Source: Gari tellinella
Lineage: Eukaryota > Mollusca > Bivalvia > Cardiida > Psammobiidae
Assembly: GCA_922989275.2 (NCBI GenBank)
Contig: OV277869.1
Location: forward strand, 40,904,189-40,968,188
Length of the DNA stretch: 64,000 nucleotides
Direction: 5' to 3'
Below are positions 20,491 through 28,205 of the stretch, piece after piece. The notes beneath the pieces are model-generated. The model saw only the letters and a program-made list of their open reading frames with translations. It was not told where the DNA came from and did not search any database. Each line of letters begins with the position of its first letter. Position 1 is the first letter of the stretch. A program made the translations under genes and the position numbers.

Positions 20491-21222
20491 ATGAATATGA
20501 AAAGCCTCCAACATATTCTTTACATTAAAATGGCTGAAGGATTTGATTTTGATAATCCCGTTTATGATGAAGATGATAATTTGCTTGATGAGATGCCTGA
20601 TGCATATGATGAATTTGAAGAAACTATACAAAACCAAAGCGCTCATATCGAGGATATTGGTGGTGTAGATTTAAGAACACAATTACTAGTGCAACATAAA
20701 CAATCAATAGTTAAAGAATATTATAAGTTACTAAAAGAAAAATATGTAATAGATCCTGTTCGTATTGATATTACAAACTTTGAACTTGGTCCTGATAATA
20801 AAACATTATTTTTAAAGGTTGGAGATAAAGATATTCAAATCACATCCAAAAAAGGAGGCGGGTTTATTAATTTAAAAACTTTAGCAAGTAAAATTGGAAG
20901 AGGTGGAACAGCAACAATAAGAGATTTACTAAATTTACCAGATTATGAGAGTACAACACAACCATTAAACCCACAAGTGTTGATAAATACAAGAAATAAA
21001 ATTGATAATGCAGCAGAAAACATACCCTTACAGGATATATCTTCCCAACAAGAAGCACAAGAATTATTCAAAATTGATTTGTGCATCTTGTATGACAAAC
21101 AAATACATATTTATTGGTTCATCATCTCCTGCTTCTTTAGTTATCTGAATTGTAATTCCTTCAGATGCATTCTCTACTCTTCTTCCAGAACCATGGAGTG
21201 TGTTATCATCTATTGTTCGTAA
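20491..21222 (+). pseudogene. Truncated copy of the 446-residue gene
   Basis: The first ~192 codons are the same as those of the gene at 25331-26671. At 21068 the duplication ends and the frame runs ~51 more codons through sequence antisense to the major capsid gene before a stop, so the last part is meaningless. The coiled coil and the membrane-active C-terminus are missing. The likely start is the ATG at 20530 (ATTAAAATGGCTGAAGG) rather than 20491. A truncated product could be made if transcribed. Confidence 0.85.
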
Positions 21223-22305
21223 ATCTAACCATAATGCATAACTGTTAGTAAGATACTTTTCTATTGTTATGTTGGCAAAACATAAGTCTTTAGCAATTTT
21301 ATCTGTTTCCTTGTTTCTCTTTGATGTTAAACAAAAGTATTTATTTATCTCATCCCACTGCTGATATGCTCTCATTCCTTGACTGTATAGTTGATTTGGA
21401 ACTCCTTCTATTGTAATCTCTACTTTCTCTATATTAGGGTTGTAATATATTTCTGTGCCTGTTCTTTCGGGGTCTTCAAACAGCATCAGAATTCCTTTCA
21501 TACTTCTTGCGGGAACATTTAAATTTATATTCCATAGTGTATCAGATTTATTCTTTAACATTTTTCTATGTCTTAGAACACGATCATAGAATATAGTCAT
21601 TTTACCATCATATTGTTGTCTTATTTGTCTAACAAGTTCTGTATCGGATACCATATCAAATTCTAAACAAATATTTTTAATTGTATAACTTGCTGATGTA
21701 TCACTTGATTTAATAACTTTATCATAGTCGTTGAACGTAAGTTCATATTCAAGTCTATCACCTAGTCCCGCTTGATAGAATGGCATATGTGTTTCTAATA
21801 GTTCAAAATCAAGTGGGATACAAAATCTGTTTTTATATGCTTTAGCTATTGCTTTATCTTCTTTATCATTACTTGCATCCTTAGCTCCAACTCTGTGTTT
21901 TAACATATTGCCTTTACCAATACCTTGATATACCATGTTAACACGTTCGGTTGGTGTCTTCCATAAATCGACATAATTGTGATAAATATCACTATCATCA
22001 ATTGATAAAACTTCATTACCTGAAATTCGTATTGTTGTTTTCTTGATGATGGATCTTCCAATGTTTTGATAAACTGTTGCATTTACATCACTTTTACCGT
22101 TTATTTCAATTTCAAATGCTAATCTGACTGTTCTAGGAACAATAACATCATTATGACTTAAATTAGGGAATCTTACTAATAAATGTTGATTCTGATCAAT
22201 AGTTGAAGGATTATTAGTTATTACAACGCTTTGACGAATACCTTTTACACATCTAGGTTCTCTTATTTTTCTGTAGGGATTTAATTTTTCTCCATAAGTT
22301 GACAT
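21064..22305 (-). CDS. Probable double-jelly-roll major capsid protein
   Basis: 413 residues. It lies beside a penton-like gene on the same strand, as in Polinton-like viruses. Composition is beta-rich with alternating hydrophobic strands (VRLAFEIEI, KTTIRISGNEVL, YTIKNICLEFDMV). It has a family-like central block, PFYQAGLGDRLEYELTFNDYD (about 174-194), the type of motif that precedes the second jelly roll in Polinton and virophage capsid proteins. Length is at the short end for the group. The start follows CCTTTAAAAATG. The stop codon falls exactly in the first bases of the duplicated arm (21064-21068), so the last residues may have been set by that rearrangement. Family assignment is from pattern, not a search. 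Confidence 0.7.
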   Translation of the reverse strand: MSTYGEKLNPYRKIREPRCVKGIRQSVVITNNPSTIDQNQHLLVRFPNLSHNDVIVPRTVRLAFEIEINGKSDVNATVYQNIGRSIIKKTTIRISGNEVLSIDDSDIYHNYVDLWKTPTERVNMVYQGIGKGNMLKHRVGAKDASNDKEDKAIAKAYKNRFCIPLDFELLETHMPFYQAGLGDRLEYELTFNDYDKVIKSSDTSASYTIKNICLEFDMVSDTELVRQIRQQYDGKMTIFYDRVLRHRKMLKNKSDTLWNINLNVPARSMKGILMLFEDPERTGTEIYYNPNIEKVEITIEGVPNQLYSQGMRAYQQWDEINKYFCLTSKRNKETDKIAKDLCFANITIEKYLTNSYALWLDLRTIDDNTLHGSGRRVENASEGITIQITKEAGDDEPINMYLFVIQDAQINFE

Positions 22306-22379
22306 TTTTAAAGGATAAAAATAGTGATAGCGTAGCCTCCGGTACCTTGCGGCTAGTGATAACCTGTCAGTTAATATTT
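22306..22379. promoter_or_regulatory. Intergenic gap with a GC-rich palindromic motif
   Basis: The 74 bp between the capsid and spike genes hold GCGTAGCCTCCGGTACCTTGCGG, one of the dispersed GGTACC-centred motifs of this element, in otherwise AT-rich DNA. A terminator or processing role is possible; nothing shows it directly. Confidence 0.4.
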
Positions 22380-23045
22380 TTAAAAAAATAATTCAATTAC
22401 TGCCGACACTACTGTATTTTCACATCCAGGATTATTATTTGTAGCAACAAAATTAATTACATCACTAGCTTTAATAATTAATGGTGTATTAAAATTATCA
22501 TGCTTTCTTGGGAGATTGTTCAAATTTATACCATAACTTGGTAGTATTTTTCCATTAACAGCCACTGCAACAGATACATCATCATTGTTTGTTCTTTTAC
22601 TTGATAATGAAATACCTAATATTTGACCTCGAAAATTCATAACATACCCGGAATCTACTTCTCTACCTCCGTTACCAAAACTAAATGCTTTATTTTTAGA
22701 AATTGAACCCTTACTCTCTGCGATTATGGCTATTACCTTTCTATCAGGAATATTTTCTACTTTGTTATATAATAATCTATGGTTGATAATCATTTCACGA
22801 ACTTTATCTTGAAGTTGGTTATATCTTTCACCTTGTGTATTTATTTGTTCAAGCATAGTGTTTCTACTATCATGAACTTTTTGTTGAAATTCTGAAATTC
22901 TTTGCTCTAAATCAGAGATTGGTTTAGCGGAGCCTTCGGTACCGGAGGCTTCGCTCACTCTCTTTTGTAAATCTCGAACATGCATTATTAAAGTTTCAAT
23001 GTTGTCACTTCGTTTCTGTGATTTTTTCGTTCCAAATATACTCAT
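22380..23045 (-). CDS. Coiled-coil protein with beta-rich C-terminus, spike/fibre candidate
   Basis: 221 residues. Residues ~16-95 are heptad-like (NIETLIMHVRDLQKRV, then LEQRISEFQQKVHDS), with a break at SEASGTEGSAKPIS, which is encoded by an inserted GC-rich palindromic motif (22926-22955). The C-terminal ~120 residues look like a compact beta-sandwich (GQILGISLSS, DDVSVAVAVNGKIL, NTVVSAVIELFF). An N-terminal coiled coil and C-terminal beta head are typical of trimeric fibres. It sits 4 bp from the penton-like gene on the same strand, in the structural block. Role inferred from architecture and position only. Confidence 0.5.
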   Translation of the reverse strand: MSIFGTKKSQKRSDNIETLIMHVRDLQKRVSEASGTEGSAKPISDLEQRISEFQQKVHDSRNTMLEQINTQGERYNQLQDKVREMIINHRLLYNKVENIPDRKVIAIIAESKGSISKNKAFSFGNGGREVDSGYVMNFRGQILGISLSSKRTNNDDVSVAVAVNGKILPSYGINLNNLPRKHDNFNTPLIIKASDVINFVATNNNPGCENTVVSAVIELFF

Positions 23046-23049
23046 TTTA

Positions 23050-23709
23050 TTAGAATAAATTTGAAGAAGTGATTTCTAAAACACAACTAGTTGGTAAGCG
23101 ATTAATTATTGTTTTATTATTTTCATCTCTGATTTCTATTTTTAATTCTGATATAGTGTCATTTATTAAACGTTTGTATTCTGGATGCTCCAATCTAATT
23201 GTTATTATATCTCCAAATTCTTTATTTTCAACTGGAATAACCGCTAATAAGGTACTCGGCATACCATCAAGATAATTATAAGAAGTGTTAATTTGTTCCA
23301 GATGAACATACAACGATTTATAGATAGCTAAATCTAAACATTTATTACCATTGTGTTCTTCATTAGCATCAAATGTATGTTTATTAACAAATCCTAATAT
23401 TTCTCTTAAACCTTTTCTTAACTTCAATTCATTAGTTGAACTTAAACTTGTAAAACCATTCGTTTCATTTACAGATAATGTAATATCAAAAGTGTTAAAT
23501 AAATCTGAAATTTGTTGAAAACTATAATAACCATCTGGAATTTGAATAGGGCTCTCGCCCTTCTTTTGTATATTTTCATTAACAATATTATACCAACCTA
23601 TGCCGTATGTAATACATTTTAATCCAACACATTTATAGCCTTTTCTATTATCAATATATTGTTGTAAATTAATAGTTTTATCAATATTTGAAATTGTATG
23701 ATGCCCCAT
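23050..23709 (-). CDS. Penton-like minor capsid protein (single jelly roll)
   Basis: 219 residues. Features resembling Polinton/virophage-type pentons: IPDGYYSFQQISDLFN (~79-94), LREILGFV (~122-129), SLYVHLEQI, PSTLLAVIPV (~170-179), and a terminal strand pattern YKRLINDTISELKIEIRDEN followed by TSCVLEI. In such proteins the tail forms strands of the jelly roll at the fivefold vertices. The start codon is 16 bp from the divergent start of the 540-residue gene; the stop is 4 bp from the spike candidate start, so penton and spike could share a transcript. Confidence 0.7.
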   Translation of the reverse strand: MGHHTISNIDKTINLQQYIDNRKGYKCVGLKCITYGIGWYNIVNENIQKKGESPIQIPDGYYSFQQISDLFNTFDITLSVNETNGFTSLSSTNELKLRKGLREILGFVNKHTFDANEEHNGNKCLDLAIYKSLYVHLEQINTSYNYLDGMPSTLLAVIPVENKEFGDIITIRLEHPEYKRLINDTISELKIEIRDENNKTIINRLPTSCVLEITSSNLF

Positions 23710-23725
23710 TTTTTAAGATTAAAAA
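23710..23725. promoter_or_regulatory. 16-bp divergent start region
   Basis: CAT-TTTTTAAGATTAAAAA-ATG: the penton-like gene leaves to the left and the 540-residue gene to the right, with only these 16 bp between the two start codons. The sequence is nearly symmetric, T-rich then A-rich. The genes of the element share an A-run directly before ATG, as in TTTAAAAATG, which may be a promoter/initiator signal resembling the late signals of large DNA viruses (inference). True promoters may lie within the coding sequence of the opposite gene. Confidence 0.5.
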
Positions 23726-25348
23726 ATGCCAATTAATAAAAAGTTTTACGAGACCTTCCGGTATGATAGTAACGTTAACTATAGGCCCATGCTATCGAGT
23801 CCAGAGGCACTGCCGAAGCCTACCGGCACTGCCGAAGCCTACCGGTATAATAGTAAAGCTCAATATAAACCTGGTGGTGTATATAATAAAAAAAATATTA
23901 ATATTATAAAACAATCAATTGTTATAGCGGAAGATGGAAGGCGCGACAGTGCCGCTGGAAAAAGTTTCAATGCAGATTTCCCTGACTTATTTTCTAAATA
24001 TAAATTACCTCATATAGCATCAGAAGAAATAGTAAACCGATGGAATACAAACTGTTTTTTATTCTATCAAAATCAAGTTAACTTTGCAATATGGTGCGCT
24101 ACTACAGGTTGTGGCGTAGATTACAATAATCACCTAAATGAAGATAACAAACTAGTTGGTTCTCTATTTTTATTCCATATTTATTACCAAACAAGAAGGA
24201 TACTGAAGGAATTAGGTATTGCTCTACCACAAAACGGAAGCTGGAATGCTTTTAACAATAGTTATGACCGGGGAGCTTATGAACGTATATGTAAAGAATT
24301 TAATGTAAATCCTAATACAGACTGGAGACAAAAGATATATCCAAATGGCGATGGTCTTGGAGTTGTACATATTACTGGCCATGTTGCATACGACAGAATG
24401 GATTATAGACATGATAAATCTTGGAAAAAAATAATACATAAAACATCGACCATATTAGATTTAACTAAGATGACATTTGGAGCTGAAGTACAGGGAGATA
24501 GAACTTGCGGCGTTTTTACATGCCATTATGCGGATCCTAAGAAATATCATATAGATTATATTCAACAAGAAGATAGTGTTAAAGATGCGTGGACTAGTTT
24601 TATTCTTGACACATCAAAAGGTTTTACACAAGCCGGGATTGAAAGAATAAACGAATCTATAAGAACATATTGTTGGGCTATCCTCGAATCCCAATCTCAA
24701 ACAAGAACAAGTATATTAGGAACGGGAACGGCCTTTGATGCACAAAAACAATTCCTAGTAGATATTGAGGATTCTATTAATAGTCCTATTGATTTACCTG
24801 GTCAAATTACAAGATATCAAAATACATTAAAATATGCAAAAAGTAAAGTTGATTTTGTATACGGGGTAGACTTATATATGTCTCCTAGTAATATGGAATT
24901 AAGAATAGGGACAATTCAAGATTATAATAATGAAATTGTTGTTGCAACAGACCAACAAGAACTAGGTTTAAATAGTGATATTAATATTAAACCTGTTCCA
25001 CCTCGCGAAGCCTCTGGTAAAAAACATGTAGAATTGAATGGAACAAAGACTAAACAAACACAACCAGTTCAAGTTAGTTCAATAGATTACAGTAAGATTA
25101 CAAATTATGCAAAAGAACATTTGTTGCCTAAAGAATGGGTTACTAAAGCGGCAAATATCCCCGGATTCTTTAATTCATATATGAAACAACACATTGTTAA
25201 AACACCAACTGATGTTAATAAAAACACTGATGTTTATAGAAACACGGATGATTCGCTTGCGCTCAGTGATGAACATGAAGGTAATAAAAAAGCAATAATA
25301 GTAGGGAGTATTGCAGTAGGTCTTACCATTTTATTTATTTATCATTAA
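23726..25348 (+). CDS. 540-residue conserved protein with C-terminal membrane anchor
   Basis: Function unknown. The N-terminal ~75 residues are low-complexity and contain a repeat from duplicated GC-rich motif (LPKPTGTAEAYRY). The conserved body includes NRWNTNCFLFYQNQVNFAIW, TTGCGVDY, FHIYYQTRRIL, INESIRTYCWAILESQSQ, TRTSILGTGTAFDAQKQF and MELRIGTIQDYNNEIVVATD. I recall similar proteins next to PolB in Polinton-like elements of cnidarians, without an assigned role. The last ~18 residues (AIIVGSIAVGLTILFIY) form a tail anchor. It overlaps the convergent 446-residue gene by 18 bp. A virion or membrane-docked structural protein is the likeliest role. Confidence 0.75.
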   Translation: MPINKKFYETFRYDSNVNYRPMLSSPEALPKPTGTAEAYRYNSKAQYKPGGVYNKKNINIIKQSIVIAEDGRRDSAAGKSFNADFPDLFSKYKLPHIASEEIVNRWNTNCFLFYQNQVNFAIWCATTGCGVDYNNHLNEDNKLVGSLFLFHIYYQTRRILKELGIALPQNGSWNAFNNSYDRGAYERICKEFNVNPNTDWRQKIYPNGDGLGVVHITGHVAYDRMDYRHDKSWKKIIHKTSTILDLTKMTFGAEVQGDRTCGVFTCHYADPKKYHIDYIQQEDSVKDAWTSFILDTSKGFTQAGIERINESIRTYCWAILESQSQTRTSILGTGTAFDAQKQFLVDIEDSINSPIDLPGQITRYQNTLKYAKSKVDFVYGVDLYMSPSNMELRIGTIQDYNNEIVVATDQQELGLNSDINIKPVPPREASGKKHVELNGTKTKQTQPVQVSSIDYSKITNYAKEHLLPKEWVTKAANIPGFFNSYMKQHIVKTPTDVNKNTDVYRNTDDSLALSDEHEGNKKAIIVGSIAVGLTILFIYH

Positions 25349-26671
25349 CTTTGTTGCTACTGTGTATAATAATCCAGTAGCTAAAACAATTAAAGCCCAG
25401 AGATTATTTGCAAACCAATTAATAGCTTTTCCTGTTGATGTTAATAACCATGACACAACAGAACCTATTATACCTGGTAATGCTGATGCTGCTTTTCCAG
25501 CTAATTTAATAAGTAATTTACCAATATTATCTAATTGTTTCTTTATCCAATCTCCTATGCCACCTTTTGATGGAGGATTTACAGCTCCACCACCACCTCC
25601 TCCTGGGATAATAGTTTCAACAATAACACCAATAATCATTCCAAAAGCAGTTAAAACACTAACAATTGTAATTCCTTGTTCTCTGAATAATGTCTTAATT
25701 CTTTCAGCTAATGTTGTGTCTTCATTCAATATTTTATGTATGGTATCTTTGATTCTATTCACTTGACTACGTAATTTATCTTTATTAATATTAATTGCTT
25801 CCAGTCTTGCACTTCTCTCAGATTCCAAATCTCTTATTCTACTTTTTATTCTCTCTATTTGAAATTCATCATTGTCTGCTTTAGCCTGTTCTAATTTTCC
25901 CTTTTCTTTTGCTAAGTCTTTATTGGTTTCATTAAGTTTTCCTAATCCATTTGCAAGCTCTTCTTTAACTGTTGTCATTGCTTTGAGGATACCATCCATT
26001 TCTCGTTTTTCTATATCTGTTTGTGTTCCTGTTTCATTATTAAATTCTGTTACTATTTCTTTCACTGCTGTTTCTGAATCGATAGTTGAATTTAATAATT
26101 CTTGTGCTTCTTGTTGGGAAGATATATCCTGTAAGGGTATGTTTTCTGCTGCATTATCAATTTTATTTCTTGTATTTATCAACACTTGTGGGTTTAATGG
26201 TTGTGTTGTACTCTCATAATCTGGTAAATTTAGTAAATCTCTTATTGTTGCTGTTCCACCTCTTCCAATTTTACTTGCTAAAGTTTTTAAATTAATAAAC
26301 CCGCCTCCTTTTTTGGATGTGATTTGAATATCTTTATCTCCAACCTTTAAAAATAATGTTTTATTATCAGGACCAAGTTCAAAGTTTGTAATATCAATAC
26401 GAACAGGATCTATTACATATTTTTCTTTTAGTAACTTATAATATTCTTTAACTATTGATTGTTTATGTTGCACTAGTAATTGTGTTCTTAAATCTACACC
26501 ACCAATATCCTCGATATGAGCGCTTTGGTTTTGTATAGTTTCTTCAAATTCATCATATGCATCAGGCATCTCATCAAGCAAATTATCATCTTCATCATAA
26601 ACGGGATTATCAAAATCAAATCCTTCAGCCATTTTAATGTAAAGAATATGTTGGAGGCTTTTCATATTCAT
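25331..26671 (-). CDS. 446-residue coiled-coil protein with membrane-active C-terminus
   Basis: The N-terminus is acidic (NPVYDEDDNLLDEMPDAYDE). Then comes a globular part with KVGDKDIQITSKKGGGFIN, a long charged coiled coil (~220-330), a hydrophobic helix (~338-358, VSVLTAFGMIIGVIVETII), a six-glycine run, and an amphipathic stretch (~376-442) with KAASALPGIIGSVVSWLL and NLWALIVLATGLLY. This tail resembles membrane-lytic or membrane-remodelling viral proteins in pattern; no function is proven. The likely start is the internal ATG at about 26632 (AAAATGGCTG). It is the only complete copy; the other, at 20491, is truncated. Convergent with the 540-residue gene, 18-bp overlap. Confidence 0.75.
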   Translation of the reverse strand: MNMKSLQHILYIKMAEGFDFDNPVYDEDDNLLDEMPDAYDEFEETIQNQSAHIEDIGGVDLRTQLLVQHKQSIVKEYYKLLKEKYVIDPVRIDITNFELGPDNKTLFLKVGDKDIQITSKKGGGFINLKTLASKIGRGGTATIRDLLNLPDYESTTQPLNPQVLINTRNKIDNAAENIPLQDISSQQEAQELLNSTIDSETAVKEIVTEFNNETGTQTDIEKREMDGILKAMTTVKEELANGLGKLNETNKDLAKEKGKLEQAKADNDEFQIERIKSRIRDLESERSARLEAININKDKLRSQVNRIKDTIHKILNEDTTLAERIKTLFREQGITIVSVLTAFGMIIGVIVETIIPGGGGGGAVNPPSKGGIGDWIKKQLDNIGKLLIKLAGKAASALPGIIGSVVSWLLTSTGKAINWFANNLWALIVLATGLLYTVATKLMINK

Positions 26672-26683
26672 AAATATTATAAA

Positions 26684-27285
26684 TTATACAGTTTTTAAAC
26701 TTTTTTCTATAGTACTCATTGCTTCCATTCTCCCCTTTTCGATTAATTTTTTTTTTCTTCATCTGTTATTTCAACATTTTTCATTGCTGTTGTTTTGATC
26801 TCTTTTTTTAGTTCATAATATTTCTCCATTTCATTTAAAATAGTTTTAAATTCTTCCTCGCTAATATTTCCATCTTGTAAAGCCTTAGAAACAATATCAT
26901 GAATACTATTTAATTTACTTTCTGCAATTGTTTGAACATTAGAATGTTTTTGTGTTTTTGTCATTAATTTACGTCTGATTAATTTAATACTTACACCTAT
27001 TCCACCACAAACTGCTGCAATAATTTCTATTGGGAAAGTAAAAGGAACAGCTATTCCAATACTTGCTAAAATAACACTTGCGGATATCAGTGTGGTATCA
27101 ATTCCATCAGTAATATTTATTCCTCGTTTATATTTTTTATTTAATGATTTTCTAATATCTCTTTCATTAATTAATGTTTTCTCTATCTCTGATATTTTTT
27201 GTAATCTATAATTATGTCCATTCTCTACCGGTACCGTAGGCTGCGCTAAATCTGGATATAAATTTGGGGCACTTGGTTGTTTCAT
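26684..27285 (-). pseudogene. 200-residue protein gene, right-arm copy, frameshifted
   Basis: Same gene as 19876-20478, but the A-tract near codon 177 (complement of 26747-26756) has 10 A instead of 11. The frame stops at 26743 after 180 residues, and the last 20 codons are out of frame. Residue 11 is Pro instead of Leu. The core with the membrane segments is intact, so a 180-residue product may still work. Confidence 0.85.
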
Positions 27286-27363
27286 TTTTAAAGGGATTTT
27301 TTGATGTTAGGAAATTTAGCAATGCTTAAGTAGCGTAGCCTACGGTATGTTAGAAAAAATAGC

Positions 27364-27440
27364 AATGTTAAAGCAATGCTTAAGTAATGTTAAAGTAATG
27401 TTAAAGCAATGCTTAAGTAATGCTTAAGTAATGCTTAAGT
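27364..27440. repeat. 11-bp minisatellite, seven units (right arm)
   Basis: Complement of the array at 19721-19797, same unit order. Confidence 0.9.
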
Positions 27441-27509
27441 AAAAATAGGCTACTGGAGTAGAGGGTTAATTTTAGAATTAACCCTTCATGGTTTTTTGGG
27501 GGGTGGCCG

Positions 27510-27704
27510 AGTTTGTAATTTTTTTTAGGAGGTGATCGAGAGCAGTACTCTCAATTATATATATGTAAAGTGGGGATCCAATTTATTTTTTTTTTTTATT
27601 TTTTTAGGGGTGGTCGAGTTTGTAATTTTTTTTTTTGGTCTGGTGGGAGAGAGTAAAAAAAATAATTTTTTAGGGTGAGCCAGGATCCCCACTTTACATA
27701 TATA
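27510..27704. repeat. Right terminal inverted repeat with its own hairpin
   Basis: Mirrors 15443-15636. TATATGTAAAGTGGGGATCC (27560-27579) and GGATCCCCACTTTACATATA (27683-27702) bound the last ~145 bp, as at the left end. GGTGGTCGAGTTTGTAATTT iterations lie within. Confidence 0.85.
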
Positions 27705-27736
27705 TAATGAAGCATACATTTTGAACAACCCTCGTA
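27705..27736. mobile_element. Mariner-type foldback element, right tip
   Basis: ACATTTTGAACAACCCTCGTA complements the left tip TACGAGGGTAGTTCAAAAAG at 14550. Only ~32 bp of this element lie right of the viral insertion. Confidence 0.7.
27706..27710. repeat. Target site duplication, right (AATGA)
   Basis: Pairs with 15438-15442; see there. Confidence 0.8.
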
Positions 27737-28130
27737 GTAACTGCCGTCGGCAACTTTCGGGATTACCAATCGATACCTTTGAACGTAGTCTACAGCTTTA
27801 TATAGCATGTGTTAAAACCGGGATTTACTGGTTTTTACTGTACTTTTGTAATTGTTTAGGGAAGTAATCAGTATTTCTCGGTATTTCTGTTTAACACGAA
27901 TGATAAAGATTAAATACAGTTGTCGGTCTGCTGGATGTTAAATGTGTAAAACATTCTTTTTTTTACAAACTGACAGGTATTTATTGATAATGTTTGAACT
28001 GGGACTCATCACTTTCCGTCAACTTTCGTCGAAGAAGTAGGGAATTTCCGATCACTGACTAGATAAAATCAATAAATTTTAGTAACATTATACAACATAA
28101 CACATGTATTTAAACAGCAATACGTGCACA
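27737..28130. other. No recognised feature
   Basis: Intron sequence without a supported feature. Confidence 0.4.
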
Positions 28131-28205
28131 ATAGGTCAGTGACATGTGTCGCTGACTCTAAGGACAGATGTCGTGGGTTCGAATCTGGGTAAACTCTAAT
28201 TAAAA
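28131..28205 (+). repeat. Possible tRNA-derived SINE head
   Basis: A B-box-like GTGGGTTCGAATCTGGGT follows a weak A-box-like stretch (TCAGTGACATGTGTCGCTGAC). No tRNA fold is convincing, so this is at most a decayed SINE. Confidence 0.3.

Larger units (their letters stand above)
19631..21068. repeat. Left arm of a 1.44-kb inverted duplication
   Basis: Reverse complement of 26094-27530. Visible differences are very few: Leu versus Pro at residue 11 of the 200-residue protein, one A in a homopolymer (11 here, 10 in the right arm), and possibly a few more bases. The arm ends at GAATTATT, within which lies the stop codon of the major capsid gene. It carries one full and one truncated gene. The arms are about 5 kb apart. 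Confidence 0.95.
26094..27530. repeat. Right arm of the 1.44-kb inverted duplication
   Basis: Complement of 19631-21068. It stops 174 bp short of the right terminus, so the terminal hairpin is not part of the duplicated unit, while one subterminal iteration is. Confidence 0.95.
15443..27704. mobile_element. Polinton/Maverick-like endogenous DNA virus, 12.26 kb
   Basis: Terminal inverted repeats, a 5-6 bp target duplication, a protein-primed polymerase and a capsid gene set define it. Order: small zinc-binding pseudogene (+), PolB (+), 200-residue protein (+), truncated 446-residue gene (+), major capsid protein (-), spike candidate (-), penton-like protein (-), 540-residue protein (+), 446-residue protein (-), frameshifted 200-residue gene (-). 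No retrovirus-type integrase, A32-type packaging ATPase or adenain-like protease can be seen, so it either lost them, uses another copy's enzymes, or belongs to a lineage built differently. The genes are much more AT-rich than typical animal exons and have no introns. The near-identical duplicated arms and the intact large frames point to a recent insertion. Confidence 0.9.

Noticed and set aside
20491..21222. A separate 243-residue viral gene
   Set aside because: Its first ~192 codons are a duplicate of the 446-residue gene and the rest is antisense to the capsid gene; it is a truncated copy.
25362..26219. Plus-strand frames of 134 and 115 residues
   Set aside because: Antisense shadows of the 446-residue gene.
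19631..27530. Inverted arms as a pure assembly artefact
   Set aside because: Not excluded, but the arms differ at a codon, in an A-tract and at their borders, which a simple mis-join would not create; kept as a finding with long reads as the test.
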